Assembly: GCF_012912135.1 (NCBI RefSeq)
Contig: NZ_QMEB01000003.1
Span: 8,228 to 60,749, forward strand
DNA: 52,522 nt
Source: Brasilonema bromeliae SPC951
GTDB lineage: Bacteria > Cyanobacteriota > Cyanobacteriia > Cyanobacteriales > Nostocaceae
Direction: 5' to 3'
The notes beneath the pieces are model-generated. The model did no database searches. It was not told where the DNA came from and saw only the letters and a program-made list of their open reading frames with translations. This document shows, in pieces, positions 7,837 to 15,988 of this stretch; within the stretch, counting starts at the first letter, position 1; each line of letters starts with the position of its first letter. The position numbers and the translations under genes are program-made.

Positions 7837-9267
7837 TTATACAGATGTTTCAGTGATGGGTACCCATTCTGTATGGAAGGCACCGGGCTTATCGACACGC
7901 TCGTAGGTGTGCGCACCGAAGTAGTCGCGTTGAGCTTGTGTGAGGTTTTGAGGTAGGCGATCGCGACGATAGCTATCGAAGTAATCCAAAGATGCACTAA
8001 ATGCTGGCACTGGAATTCCCAGTTTGGCGGCTGTTACCAAAACTTCACGCCAAGCTGTTTGTCTATCAAGAATTGTCTGCTTGAATTCTGGGGCTAACAG
8101 GAGGTTAGGTAGTGCTGGATTTTCGTTAAACGCTTTCTTAATTTTGTTCAAAAATCCAGCGCGAATGATACAACCACCTTTCCAAATCCGCGCCAATTCA
8201 CTCAGTTTCAAATCCCAATTATAGGTTTGGGAAGCTTTCGACAGCAACGCCATTCCTTGAGCATAAGAACAGATTTTCGAGCAGTAGAGCGCGTCACGCA
8301 CCTTGTTGATAAACTCTTTGGTATCTCCGTCATACTTGCCAGTAGGACCTGTGAGTACCTTGGATGCTGCGACCCGTTCTTGTTTGTAGGAAGAGATGAT
8401 GCGACCATTAACTGCTGCGATAATCGTTGGTATGGAAACACCCAATTCCAAAGCAGTTTGTACAGTCCAACGTCCTGTTCCCTTTTGACCTGCGGAGTCA
8501 ACAATCAAATCTACCAAAGGTAAATTTGTGTCTGGGTCAATGTAAGGGAAAATGTTTGACGTAATTTCAATCAAAAACGAGTTGAGCTCGTCTGTGGTGT
8601 TCCACTGGCTAAAAACTTCATGAAGTTGATTATGGTCAAGTCCAGCGGCATTTTTCAGTAAATCGTAGGCTTCTGCAATCAGTTGCATATCGCCGTACTC
8701 AATACCGTTGTGTACCATTTTGACGTAGTGACCAGAACCACCAGGACCAATGTAGGTGACACAGGGACCATCATCGACTTGGGCAGCAATTTTTGTAAAA
8801 ATTGGCTCCAGATACTGGTAAGAGCTTTGAGTACCTCCTGGCATTAGTGAAGGACCATTGAGTGCTCCTTCTTCACCACCGCTGACGCCCATACCAATAA
8901 ACCGAAACCCAGCGGGTTCTAGTTCTTGGGTGCGTCTATCTGTATCTTCAAACCAAGAGTTACCACCATCGATAATAATGTCGCCTTCGTCCAGCAAGGG
9001 TTTGAGCTGACTAATCACTGCGTCTACAGGTTTACCTGCTTGCACCATGATTAAAATTCTTCTGGGACGTTCCAAGGAGCCAACGAACTCTTCTAAAGTA
9101 AAAGCAGCTTTAGCGTTTCTTCCTTGGGCACGCTCAGCCATGAATTTATCAGTTTTGTCGCGCGAGCGGTTGTAAACTGCGATTGGAAAGCCGTTACGTT
9201 CAACGTTTAGAGCGATATTTTCACCCATAACAGCTAGACCAATCACACCAAAGCTTTGCTGTGTCAT
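7837..9267 (-). CDS. gnd: 6-phosphogluconate dehydrogenase, decarboxylating
   Basis: Gnd converts 6-phosphogluconate and NADP to ribulose 5-phosphate, CO2 and NADPH in the oxidative pentose phosphate pathway, which supplies reductant in the dark and in heterocysts. The 476 residues match the long-form enzyme. The N-terminal Rossmann motif is GLAVMGENIA (10-19). The active-site stretch GGSGHYVKMVHNGIEYGDMQ carries Lys183, His186, Asn187 and Glu190. The helical dimer domain fills the rest and ends with GAFHTEW, as in characterised enzymes. The start is ATG with no strong Shine-Dalgarno. It is a single gene on the minus strand, with its own terminator at 7716-7748. Confidence 0.96.
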   Translation of the reverse strand: MTQQSFGVIGLAVMGENIALNVERNGFPIAVYNRSRDKTDKFMAERAQGRNAKAAFTLEEFVGSLERPRRILIMVQAGKPVDAVISQLKPLLDEGDIIIDGGNSWFEDTDRRTQELEPAGFRFIGMGVSGGEEGALNGPSLMPGGTQSSYQYLEPIFTKIAAQVDDGPCVTYIGPGGSGHYVKMVHNGIEYGDMQLIAEAYDLLKNAAGLDHNQLHEVFSQWNTTDELNSFLIEITSNIFPYIDPDTNLPLVDLIVDSAGQKGTGRWTVQTALELGVSIPTIIAAVNGRIISSYKQERVAASKVLTGPTGKYDGDTKEFINKVRDALYCSKICSYAQGMALLSKASQTYNWDLKLSELARIWKGGCIIRAGFLNKIKKAFNENPALPNLLLAPEFKQTILDRQTAWREVLVTAAKLGIPVPAFSASLDYFDSYRRDRLPQNLTQAQRDYFGAHTYERVDKPGAFHTEWVPITETSV

Positions 9268-9800
9268 AAAATTTTGGCTAACTCTTGCAGATTCTCTTTC
9301 TCTTTAAGGGTAGTCTGAGATTTCTGCTTCTCTCCTAAAGAAGACATTAAGACTTCCTAAACTCAGCCGAAATATTCCACCCACACAGATAAAAAATTTT
9401 AATTTGTATCTGATTCAACAACTTTCTGGCAAAATTTGCAAAATTGAGATATCTAGTTAAACGATGGGGGACTAGTACCGCTGCGCGGAAGTAAAAAGTC
9501 AAAAGTCAAAAAGTTGATTATGTGGGCTTTTCGCTGCTTTGGAATGGTGAATCCAGCGCGCATGAGGAGGGTTTCCCTCACTTGGCGACTGGTGTATGCG
9601 CAAAGCGCACGCCCAGAGGGCTAAAGCCGTCAGGCGAAAGCAGGCATACCCGATAGCCGTAAGGCGTGGCCGTTCCCACTAGGGTAGCTTTATTTCCGCC
9701 GCGTTGGACTAGATACTTTGGACTGAGTACTTCTACTCCCAATTCCTCATCCTCAATCCCAAATCCCTAGTGAAATGACACAGTAAGGAGTAACCACAAA
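9268..9800. repeat. Intergenic gap with heptamer and palindromic dispersed repeats
   Basis: This region holds the divergent promoters of gnd and the Ycf66 gene. It also carries a short heptameric tandem run (AAAAGTC units, about 9490-9512) and a dispersed-repeat copy (about 9549-9690): GAGGAGGGTTTCCCTC, TTGGCGACTGG, CGCAAAGCGCACGCCCAGAGG, CCCGATAGCCGTAAGGCG. The same modules recur near 10941, 18989 and 51630. There is no gene. Confidence 0.7.
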
Positions 9801-10574
9801 ATGCTGGCATATATCCTAGCGTTGACTGTCGGTCTTGGAAGTGTAGCGCTTTACATAGCAGCTTTCTTTTTTCCTGAAATCCACCGTAAGAATGATTTTA
9901 TTTTGAGTGGTGTAGGACTGTTCTACGCCTTGGTGTTATGGATATTTGCCCGAGGCATTACTGGGGGTCTTTTGCTGGGTCATGTAGCTAGTGTGGCTCT
10001 TTTAGGTTGGTTTGGCTGGCAAACACTGTCGTTACGTCGTCAACTCACACCAAAGATACAACAAACTCAGATACCCAGCACTGAGGTAGTAAAAACAAAC
10101 ATTCAGCAGCAGGTTTCTCAGTTGTCGCTTCCACAAAAACTTGCTCAGTTACCAAAAGCTATTGGTAGTCGTTTTTCGGGGGTCAAAGACCGAGCGCAAA
10201 CTGCGGGTAAAAAGACACCCGAAAAGTCTAAAAGGACACAGACTCCTGTACCCACAGCCAAACCTGTAGTTGAGATTGTCGATGAACGCATTCCAGTCAC
10301 AGACCAACCAGCAGTTATCCCGCCTGCTACCACTGATACCGAAGCAAAAACCCCAACAGCATCTGCTCCTACGGAAGCAAAAACTGAGACTCCTCCAGAA
10401 GCAGTTCCACCGAATCCTTCATCTCCGGAATTGCTAGAAGCCGCTCAAGCACATGAGACTGAGGAAAAAACACCGCCTCCGATTGAGGAAGTAGCACCAC
10501 GAGCTGCACTTGCTCCTCCAGCAGAAGCACCTCCAGGACAAGTACCACCGAAAAACCAGGCTGAAGGTTCATAA
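9801..10574 (+). CDS. Ycf66 family membrane protein
   Basis: The first 85 residues contain three closely spaced hydrophobic segments (about 3-24, 33-52 and 55-72) and match the Ycf66 family, found in cyanobacteria and some plastids; its function is unresolved. The remaining two thirds are low-complexity and rich in Pro, Ala, Thr and Glu (about 110-257), presumably a disordered cytoplasmic or lumenal tail. The ATG start gives an N-terminus that begins directly with the first membrane segment, MLAYILALTVGLGSVALYIA. It is preceded by AAGGAG at 9783-9788 with about 12-base spacing. There is no operon partner; downstream is a transposase relic. Confidence 0.8.
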   Translation: MLAYILALTVGLGSVALYIAAFFFPEIHRKNDFILSGVGLFYALVLWIFARGITGGLLLGHVASVALLGWFGWQTLSLRRQLTPKIQQTQIPSTEVVKTNIQQQVSQLSLPQKLAQLPKAIGSRFSGVKDRAQTAGKKTPEKSKRTQTPVPTAKPVVEIVDERIPVTDQPAVIPPATTDTEAKTPTASAPTEAKTETPPEAVPPNPSSPELLEAAQAHETEEKTPPPIEEVAPRAALAPPAEAPPGQVPPKNQAEGS

Positions 10575-10796
10575 TAGTTAAAGGCGATATCAAAATTCTA
10601 CGTCCACAAGTGTGTCCGCACTGCGGAGGAAAGTACTTCGCGCCTAATATGGTTAATGTCGAAATCCAGCAAGTCGCGCAGTTAGTCGCACTCTCCTATT
10701 GAAATCGTCGAATATCATCGCTATCACAATCAATGTTCGCACTGCGGAACATCTTGTCCTGCCGACTGGTCAGGGTTGGGTCACAACGATTGAAAT

Positions 10797-11004
10797 ACTG
10801 CGGTGCCGACCTGAGATGCCCCGTGTATAAATACTCATTTTTTCCGAAAAATCTACGTTTGGGGCATCTTAGCGCCCAGAGTGTCCTCCGGACACGCTGC
10901 GCGAACGTTGGCGCTAAACCAAGGCGCTTAGTAATGAGGTGAGTCCAGCGCTGCAGGAGGGTTTCCCTCACTTGGCGACTGGCGAACCCGAAGGGCACCG
11001 CAGT
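10797..11004. repeat. 208-bp insertion with 11-bp inverted ends in the IS66 relic
   Basis: ACTGCGGTGCC (10797-10807) and its exact complement (10994-11004) bound a segment foreign to the transposase. Inside are a GATGCCCC/GGGGCATC stem (from about 10814), CTCCGGACACGCTGCGCGAACGTT, and the dispersed module GCAGGAGGGTTTCCCTCACT. No direct duplication is evident at the flanks. It may be a composite repeat rather than one transposition unit. Confidence 0.55.
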
Positions 11005-11356
11005 TTTTCCGGTTTTAATGAAGCGGGAGATGATTCCAGGACAAGATTTAGAGTACGACTGCAAGCGTTAATTGGTTGGTTGGGCAATTACGGACACGTA
11101 CCATATGCGAAAATCCGCGAACTGTTATTTGAGTTGGGACAAATTGATATCGGCGAGGGAACGCTCGTTGCGACAAATGAACGTGTCGCTGTTGCGATTG
11201 ACCCGCCAGTCGAAGCATTGGGTACATGGGTGAAAAACGAGCAACCAAATATTCACGTTGATGAGACACCTTGGTCAGTCAAAGGAGTAAAGGAATGGTT
11301 GTGGGTCGTCGCCAATAAAACGTTTTGTTTGTTTCATGCCGCCGACACGCGATCGC

Positions 11357-11484
11357 CCGTATACTGCCCAACCAGGCTACGCCTCGTTGCCCCGAATCGG
11401 AGATTCGGGGAACCCTATTCTGGAAGAACTTTCTTTGGCAGTAGCGCGAAGCGCGCCCTGCTCCCAAGGGGAGCCGCGCAAGGC
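11357..11484. mobile_element. Small element inserted at a HIP1 octamer, with duplication
   Basis: The segment is flanked by GCGATCGC at 11349-11356 and again at 11485-11492. Removing it with one octamer (136 bases) rejoins the transposase reading frame exactly: HAADTRS continues as RVELEQLLGTEYRG. The HIP1 octamer therefore acted as target and was duplicated, or the element carried it. The interior holds a CCCCGAATC/GATTCGGGG hairpin and GC-rich repeats, and no gene. Confidence 0.7.
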
Positions 11485-12201
11485 GCGATCGCGTGTCGAA
11501 CTCGAACAATTATTGGGAACTGAGTATCGTGGGGTCAACAGCAGTGACGATTTTAGTGTTTACAATGCCTACTGTGTTGCAAGTCACCAAAAGTGTCTGG
11601 CACACTTACGACGACATTTTCTGCGGTTAATGAGCGCGTCCTGGTCGGGATAATGCAACGAGCAGGTAATGCGTTCGTTGATTTGATTGATGATGTGTTT
11701 GATAACTATCGTCAATTTCAACACTCAAACGACTTTCAACAGTATACCAGTTGGGCGAAACAATTCAAATCAAAGTTGAGCCATGCCTTGAATACTTGGA
11801 TACCAAAAGCTAGTGCTTTTGTGTTGAACCTGTTATCGAAATTGCGGACAAGTATGACAGCGTGGTGGTTTTTTCTTGATCATCCGGAAGTTCCCCCTGA
11901 TAACAATTTGGCGGAGCGCTCGTTGCGATTGGCGGTAACAAAACGTAAAGTCAGTGGTGGTTCGCGTTACAACTAAAGATTTTACCTAAGTTTAATCAAA
12001 CGTTAGTGTTTGATCAATTGAACAGTTGATATTCTTTCTGTAAGCTTTAGCAAGCGTAAAAAAATACACAGACTTACTGCACTCCCTTGCAATGGCACTC
12101 CGGTGGGCACGGAATGTTTGAGCTAACCTCAATTGCCTGAAATTTTCCTCAGCACAGCAGAGCATCGAAACTTTGTTTAATCCGCACGAATGGTGGTATT
12201 T

Positions 12202-12429
12202 ATGATTCAACTCCTCAGAGATCATCTACGAACATTGATCTGGTTTGCAGTTGGCTTGATCTGTGTGCTTCTGTTAGCGTTGGGATTGCCGCTTACTCAG
12301 TTAGCTTCAACCGCTCAGAACCCCAATCATCAGAGTTCTGCTCATGCATATACCCCAAAAAACCCGCCTGGCACTCCGTATTGGTCGGCTGGGGTGACCA
12401 GGGATTCAAACCACTTGCCAAATTTTTAG
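12202..12429 (+). CDS. Small hypothetical membrane or secreted protein
   Basis: I do not recognise this 75-residue reading frame. From the ATG at 12202 it begins MIQLLRDHLRTLIWF and has a single hydrophobic segment (about 12-34), which could be a signal anchor or signal peptide ending near LASTAQ. A short Ser/Pro/Asn-rich tail follows. An upstream in-frame ATG at 12190 adds four residues. It could be a truncated exported-protein gene left beside the IS66 relic, or a real small protein. It lies 140 bases upstream of the alkaline phosphatase on the same strand, separated by a strong hairpin. Confidence 0.3.
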   Translation: MIQLLRDHLRTLIWFAVGLICVLLLALGLPLTQLASTAQNPNHQSSAHAYTPKNPPGTPYWSAGVTRDSNHLPNF

Positions 12430-12444
12430 TGGCTTCTAGGTTTT

Positions 12445-12500
12445 AGGAACTTCCAAGGTGCGATTCGTTGATGGCTGAATCGCACTTTGGAAGTTCCTTA
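12445..12500. terminator. Long hairpin upstream of the phosphatase gene
   Basis: Arms 12446-12466 and 12477-12497 pair over 21 positions with one G-T mismatch, around a 10-base loop. No T-run follows on the plus strand, so it is either a weak terminator for the small ORF or a repeat or leader structure upstream of the phosphatase. Confidence 0.5.
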
Positions 12501-12569
12501 GTGATCCCGATAGATTACAATTTCAACTTTTGACGAAACATTTCTAAATAAATTATCAAGGCAACCCCG

Positions 12570-14564
12570 ATGATTTCCTGGTTTGAAAAGCATGTACGAG
12601 CGATCGCATGGCTCACAAGTTGTCTGCTCCTTTTCACGACGCTCTTGATTGAACAGCCTGCCTTTGCTCAAGAGGTAAGCGGGAATGGTGTTAACGTCAT
12701 TATCATGATTGGCGATGGAATGGGTTGGGAGCCTGTGCGTGCAGCTGCCATTACCAACGGTGGTTCTTTTTACACCCGTGGAGAAGGTCGTGGTCTGAAT
12801 TTACAGAAGCTGAAAGGCTACACCTATGCGACGACCTACGGTACTACCATTTTCGATCAGAAGAGTGGTAGGTTTTCTACCGGCAACTCCGCATTGGATG
12901 GAACTAACAATGTAACCGGTCAGAGCAACATCCGTCCTGGGTTTTCCTTTAAGCCTTTACCGTTTAATCCCGGTACTGACTTAGCAAGTGGATCAGGTGG
13001 TGCAACAGACCCATCGTTGGGTAATCTTACAGGTTGGGAGGTTGAAAAAGGTGGTCCTAATCCCTGGACACCTGCTACACCGCCACCTTGCGACATTACA
13101 GTACCAGTAGGAAAATCTATTAACGACGTTCCTAATCGGTTCAACTGCCAGGCAGAATATATCAAGCTGAGCCTACCAGATTCCGCCAACACTGCCTTCA
13201 CACTCTACACAGGAGTGAAGAGCTACAACAACGCCATGGTAGACATCTTTGAAAAGCCTATCGAAACGATTCTGCAAACCGCGAGAAAGCAAGGCAAATC
13301 AACAGGTCTGTTAACCTCAGTTCCCATCAGCCACGCAACGCCCGGTGCAGCCGAAGCGTCTGTCAACCGGCGTACCAAGTATGATGCTGACTATCCAACC
13401 TTGGATAACATTATCCAGCAGTCTATTAGACCGGATTTCAATGAAAACCCAGACCGACCTGACCTGGAGGACATTTTCCTACCCACGGTGCTGCTAGGTG
13501 GTGGTCATCCCCTCGATCATGACAACACGGTCAACACACCAGGTCAAGTGGGTTACAAAGAGCCAGGTACTTGCAACTACGTCTACATCAGAGCATCTAC
13601 CTATAAGGAACTGACAGGTAAAACTTCTCTCAGTGATGCAGAGGCTTGCAAAGCGACTGCTTCATCGAATCCCAACAACCGCTACGGCTATCGTTTCTTA
13701 GAACGGAGTCCGAATGCCGCGAAGCTTCTCCTAAAGACTTCCAGAGAAATTGATCCCAACAAGGGTGAACGCTTGCTGGGACTCTACGGTGCTCGCGGAC
13801 AGGAGGGCAACATTCCAGTGAGTGGTGCTGACGGGGATTACAGTATTACCGGTCTTGCCAACTTTGCCCGTCAGTCTTCTTTGTACAACCGTACCAACGA
13901 TGCTTATAAGCGGGGTGATATACCAGTCAATGATACCGATCGCCCACTCCAGCCCGGTGAAACCAATGAGGCTTTCATTGCGCGTGAGGTGAATGAGAAT
14001 CCTACCTTAGGAGACTTGACACAAGCGGCACTCAATGTGTTAGGCAAGGATAAGGACGGTTTCTGGTTGATGGTCGAAGGCGGCGATGTTGATTGGGGAA
14101 TTCATGACAACAACATCGATAACATCATTGGTACGGTACTCGACTTTGATAAGGCTGTAGGCGTTGCAATGAAATGGATCGAGCGTAACGGTGGTTGGCA
14201 AAAGAACGTTCTAATTGTCACGGCAGACCATGACCATTATTTAACACTGTATCCCAACTTCCCAGAATTGCTGAGAACCAAGGGCGCTAAAGCACTTACC
14301 TATGGTTCTGAAACTGACTCGGCTTCTGTGGGTCACAGCTTTGGGTCAATTCCTGAAGACAAATACGGTTGGGGCAGCCACACTCGTCGTCCGGTGCCAG
14401 TTTACTATCAGGGCAGACCGTTCAAGCTGGACAAGTACATCGGTAAGGGCTACAAAAACTACGGATTTGATGTTCCTGGCGTTCCAAATGCAGTAGACCA
14501 GGTTCACATTTACAAGGCAATGTATGAGGCTATCACTGGTAAAGAACCGCAAGATCCCTCATAA
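12570..14564 (+). CDS. Alkaline phosphatase, PhoA-type, exported
   Basis: This enzyme hydrolyses phosphate monoesters outside the cytoplasm to scavenge phosphate. A signal peptide (about 1-33, ending AFAQ) is followed by the metal-binding motif MIGDGMG (46-52). The nucleophile is Ser205 in LPDSANTAFTLYTGVK, matching the DSA motif of PhoA enzymes. Metal ligands are in EGGDVDWGIHDNN and TADHDHY, and in GHSFGS near the C-terminus. At 664 residues it is longer than E. coli PhoA; the extra length is a loop of about 100 residues before the nucleophile (about 95-195) and one near 320-440. PhoA enzymes need Zn and Mg, and a metal exporter gene lies downstream. Low-phosphate control is expected, but I found no convincing Pho box. 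Confidence 0.9.
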   Translation: MISWFEKHVRAIAWLTSCLLLFTTLLIEQPAFAQEVSGNGVNVIIMIGDGMGWEPVRAAAITNGGSFYTRGEGRGLNLQKLKGYTYATTYGTTIFDQKSGRFSTGNSALDGTNNVTGQSNIRPGFSFKPLPFNPGTDLASGSGGATDPSLGNLTGWEVEKGGPNPWTPATPPPCDITVPVGKSINDVPNRFNCQAEYIKLSLPDSANTAFTLYTGVKSYNNAMVDIFEKPIETILQTARKQGKSTGLLTSVPISHATPGAAEASVNRRTKYDADYPTLDNIIQQSIRPDFNENPDRPDLEDIFLPTVLLGGGHPLDHDNTVNTPGQVGYKEPGTCNYVYIRASTYKELTGKTSLSDAEACKATASSNPNNRYGYRFLERSPNAAKLLLKTSREIDPNKGERLLGLYGARGQEGNIPVSGADGDYSITGLANFARQSSLYNRTNDAYKRGDIPVNDTDRPLQPGETNEAFIAREVNENPTLGDLTQAALNVLGKDKDGFWLMVEGGDVDWGIHDNNIDNIIGTVLDFDKAVGVAMKWIERNGGWQKNVLIVTADHDHYLTLYPNFPELLRTKGAKALTYGSETDSASVGHSFGSIPEDKYGWGSHTRRPVPVYYQGRPFKLDKYIGKGYKNYGFDVPGVPNAVDQVHIYKAMYEAITGKEPQDPS

Positions 14565-14644
14565 AAAGGGCTTGTCTGAAATTAGAGTTTCCCCCTTGTC
14601 TATCATGTCCGGATAAACACTTGTAAAAAACTAAAAACCTTACC

Positions 14645-14690
14645 AAACTCCTTTCCCTCTCCGCAGGTTCGGAGAGGGAAAGGAGTTTTG
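14645..14690 (+). terminator. Terminator after the alkaline phosphatase
   Basis: A perfect 19-bp stem (14645-14663 / 14670-14688) with a 6-base loop ends in TTTTG. The arms are built on CCCTCTCCG/CGGAGAGGG, a common cyanobacterial repeat type. It lies 80 bases after the stop codon. Confidence 0.8.
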
Positions 14691-14791
14691 AATGAGTTAC
14701 AGATACATTTATCTGTGTTCATCTCTGGTTCATTATTTCTTTGGTGTACCTTACCCAATTACAAACAGCTAGAAACATTAGATATTACGAT

Positions 14792-15790
14792 ATGCTTTCG
14801 GTTAAGCAGCACTTGAATTGGTCTGAAATTGCCTTTGATCGCTCCTGCACTTGTTGTGACTTTAGTCGTTCACAAAATCAGCCTCAGAAAAAGATCTGGC
14901 GATTATGGCTGGTGCTGGCGTTGCTAATCAGTGTTCTGCCAGCAGAAATTGGTATCGGACTGTGGAGCCATAGTCTGTCGCTCCAAGCTGATGCCGGACA
15001 CCTGTTATCGGATGTCGGTGCGTTGGGGCTAACACTGTTGGCAAGCTGGCTTGCCGGGCGTCCAGCGGCGGGGCGGGCGACCTTTGGACATGGGCGAGTT
15101 GAAATTCTGGCGGCGTTAATAAATGGTTTAGGGCTGCTGTTGATCGCCGGGTTTATTGCTTGGGAAGCGATCGCACGGTTCCAGAATCCAGAACCTATCT
15201 TGAGTCTGCCTTTGTTGTTAGGAGCAGGACTGGGGTTGATTGTCAACGGTTTGAATTTAACGCTGCTGCACAAGCACAGTCTCGACGATTTGAATCTCCG
15301 AGCAGCATTCCTGCACATCGTTGCTGATGCATTTAGCGCGGTGGGGATTCTGGTAGCAGCACTGGTGATTTACTGGCTGAAATGGTGGTGGATTGACCCG
15401 GTCATGAGTCTATTGATTGCCTGTTTTGCTGGTCTAAGCGCCATTCCCCTAATCTGGAGTAGTCTGGAGGTTTTGCTAGAGTATGCTCCGCGCTTCATCA
15501 AGCCTACCGAGGTTGAAGCAGCATTGCAATCGTTTCCGGGGGTGCGCCGGGTTGAAACGCTAAGAATTTGGGCGATTGGGTGCGGTCAGACTGCCCTGTG
15601 CGCCCACTTACGTATCGAGCCGTTAAATGCTCAACAGCAGGATCAATTGCAATGGGAGTTACAGACTCATTTAGTCGAAGCGTTTGGTATCCACGAATCG
15701 ACGCTGCAATTGTCTAGCGGCAGTGTCACAAACTTGGTTCCTCTGCATCCGCTACTCAACCGTAGCCTGGTTTCATATATTTATAAGTAA
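14792..15790 (+). CDS. Cation diffusion facilitator (CDF) metal exporter
   Basis: CDF proteins exchange Zn, Co, Cd or similar divalent cations for protons across the membrane. Six hydrophobic segments lie between about residues 35 and 230. The two metal-site motifs are visible: ADAGHLLSD in the second segment and HIVADAFSA in the fifth, with HSLDDLNLRAAFLH before it, as in ZitB/CzcD-type zinc exporters. The cytoplasmic domain follows (PTEVEAALQSFPGVRRVETLRIW). Starts are uncertain: ATG 14792 is used here, while in-frame TTG 14741 would add 17 residues; neither has a clear ribosome site. A CTCC motif near the N-terminus may bind metal. The phosphatase upstream is also metal-linked, but a terminator separates them. 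Confidence 0.88.
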   Translation: MLSVKQHLNWSEIAFDRSCTCCDFSRSQNQPQKKIWRLWLVLALLISVLPAEIGIGLWSHSLSLQADAGHLLSDVGALGLTLLASWLAGRPAAGRATFGHGRVEILAALINGLGLLLIAGFIAWEAIARFQNPEPILSLPLLLGAGLGLIVNGLNLTLLHKHSLDDLNLRAAFLHIVADAFSAVGILVAALVIYWLKWWWIDPVMSLLIACFAGLSAIPLIWSSLEVLLEYAPRFIKPTEVEAALQSFPGVRRVETLRIWAIGCGQTALCAHLRIEPLNAQQQDQLQWELQTHLVEAFGIHESTLQLSSGSVTNLVPLHPLLNRSLVSYIYK

Positions 15791-15988
15791 CCGGGAAATG
15801 TCAGCAGGATTAATCGGATTACTTTAAAGAAAACTCCTAACAACAAAGATAGAGTACCATATGTTTAATATTCGACTATCTTCGCAGGCATAGCTCGCGT
15901 CGCCTGTTGAAATGTTTTGCACCCAAGTCAAAAACCTTCTCACCGTTATTCGTGAGAAAAAGACATTACTATTCCTTGGCATGAAATC

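Larger units (their letters stand above)
10576..11976 (+). pseudogene. IS66-family transposase relic
   Basis: Fragments in several frames align with one IS66-type DDE transposase: zinc-finger pieces CPHCGGKYF and CSHCGTSCPADW near 10615-10780, then PGQD and RLQALIGWLGNYGH (about 11035-11100), VDETPWSVKGVKEWLWV (about 11258-11310), HAADTRS, LEQLLGTEYRG (about 11500-11535), CLAHLRRHF, and the C-terminal DNNLAERSLR (about 11900). The gene is broken by at least three small indels (near 10694, 11050 and 11640) and two insertions (10797-11004 and 11357-11484). The start is missing, and the end stops at GGSRYN, short of the family C-terminus. No terminal inverted repeats of the parent IS were recognised. 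It is long dead and non-functional. Confidence 0.85.

Noticed and set aside
10733-10942. Short frame inside the IS66 relic
   Set aside because: It crosses from transposase sequence into the inserted repeat and is not a gene.
12119-12150. Possible Pho box upstream of the small ORF and phosphatase (CTAACCT, GCCTGAA, TTCCTCA)
   Set aside because: CCT cores are spaced 9 and 11 bases apart and match the consensus poorly; it is also more than 400 bases from the phosphatase start.
12386-12412. tRNA T-arm-like sequence on the minus strand (GGTTTGAATCC followed by a CCA-like end)
   Set aside because: The T-loop has T in place of the conserved C, and no acceptor, D or anticodon arms can be formed around it.
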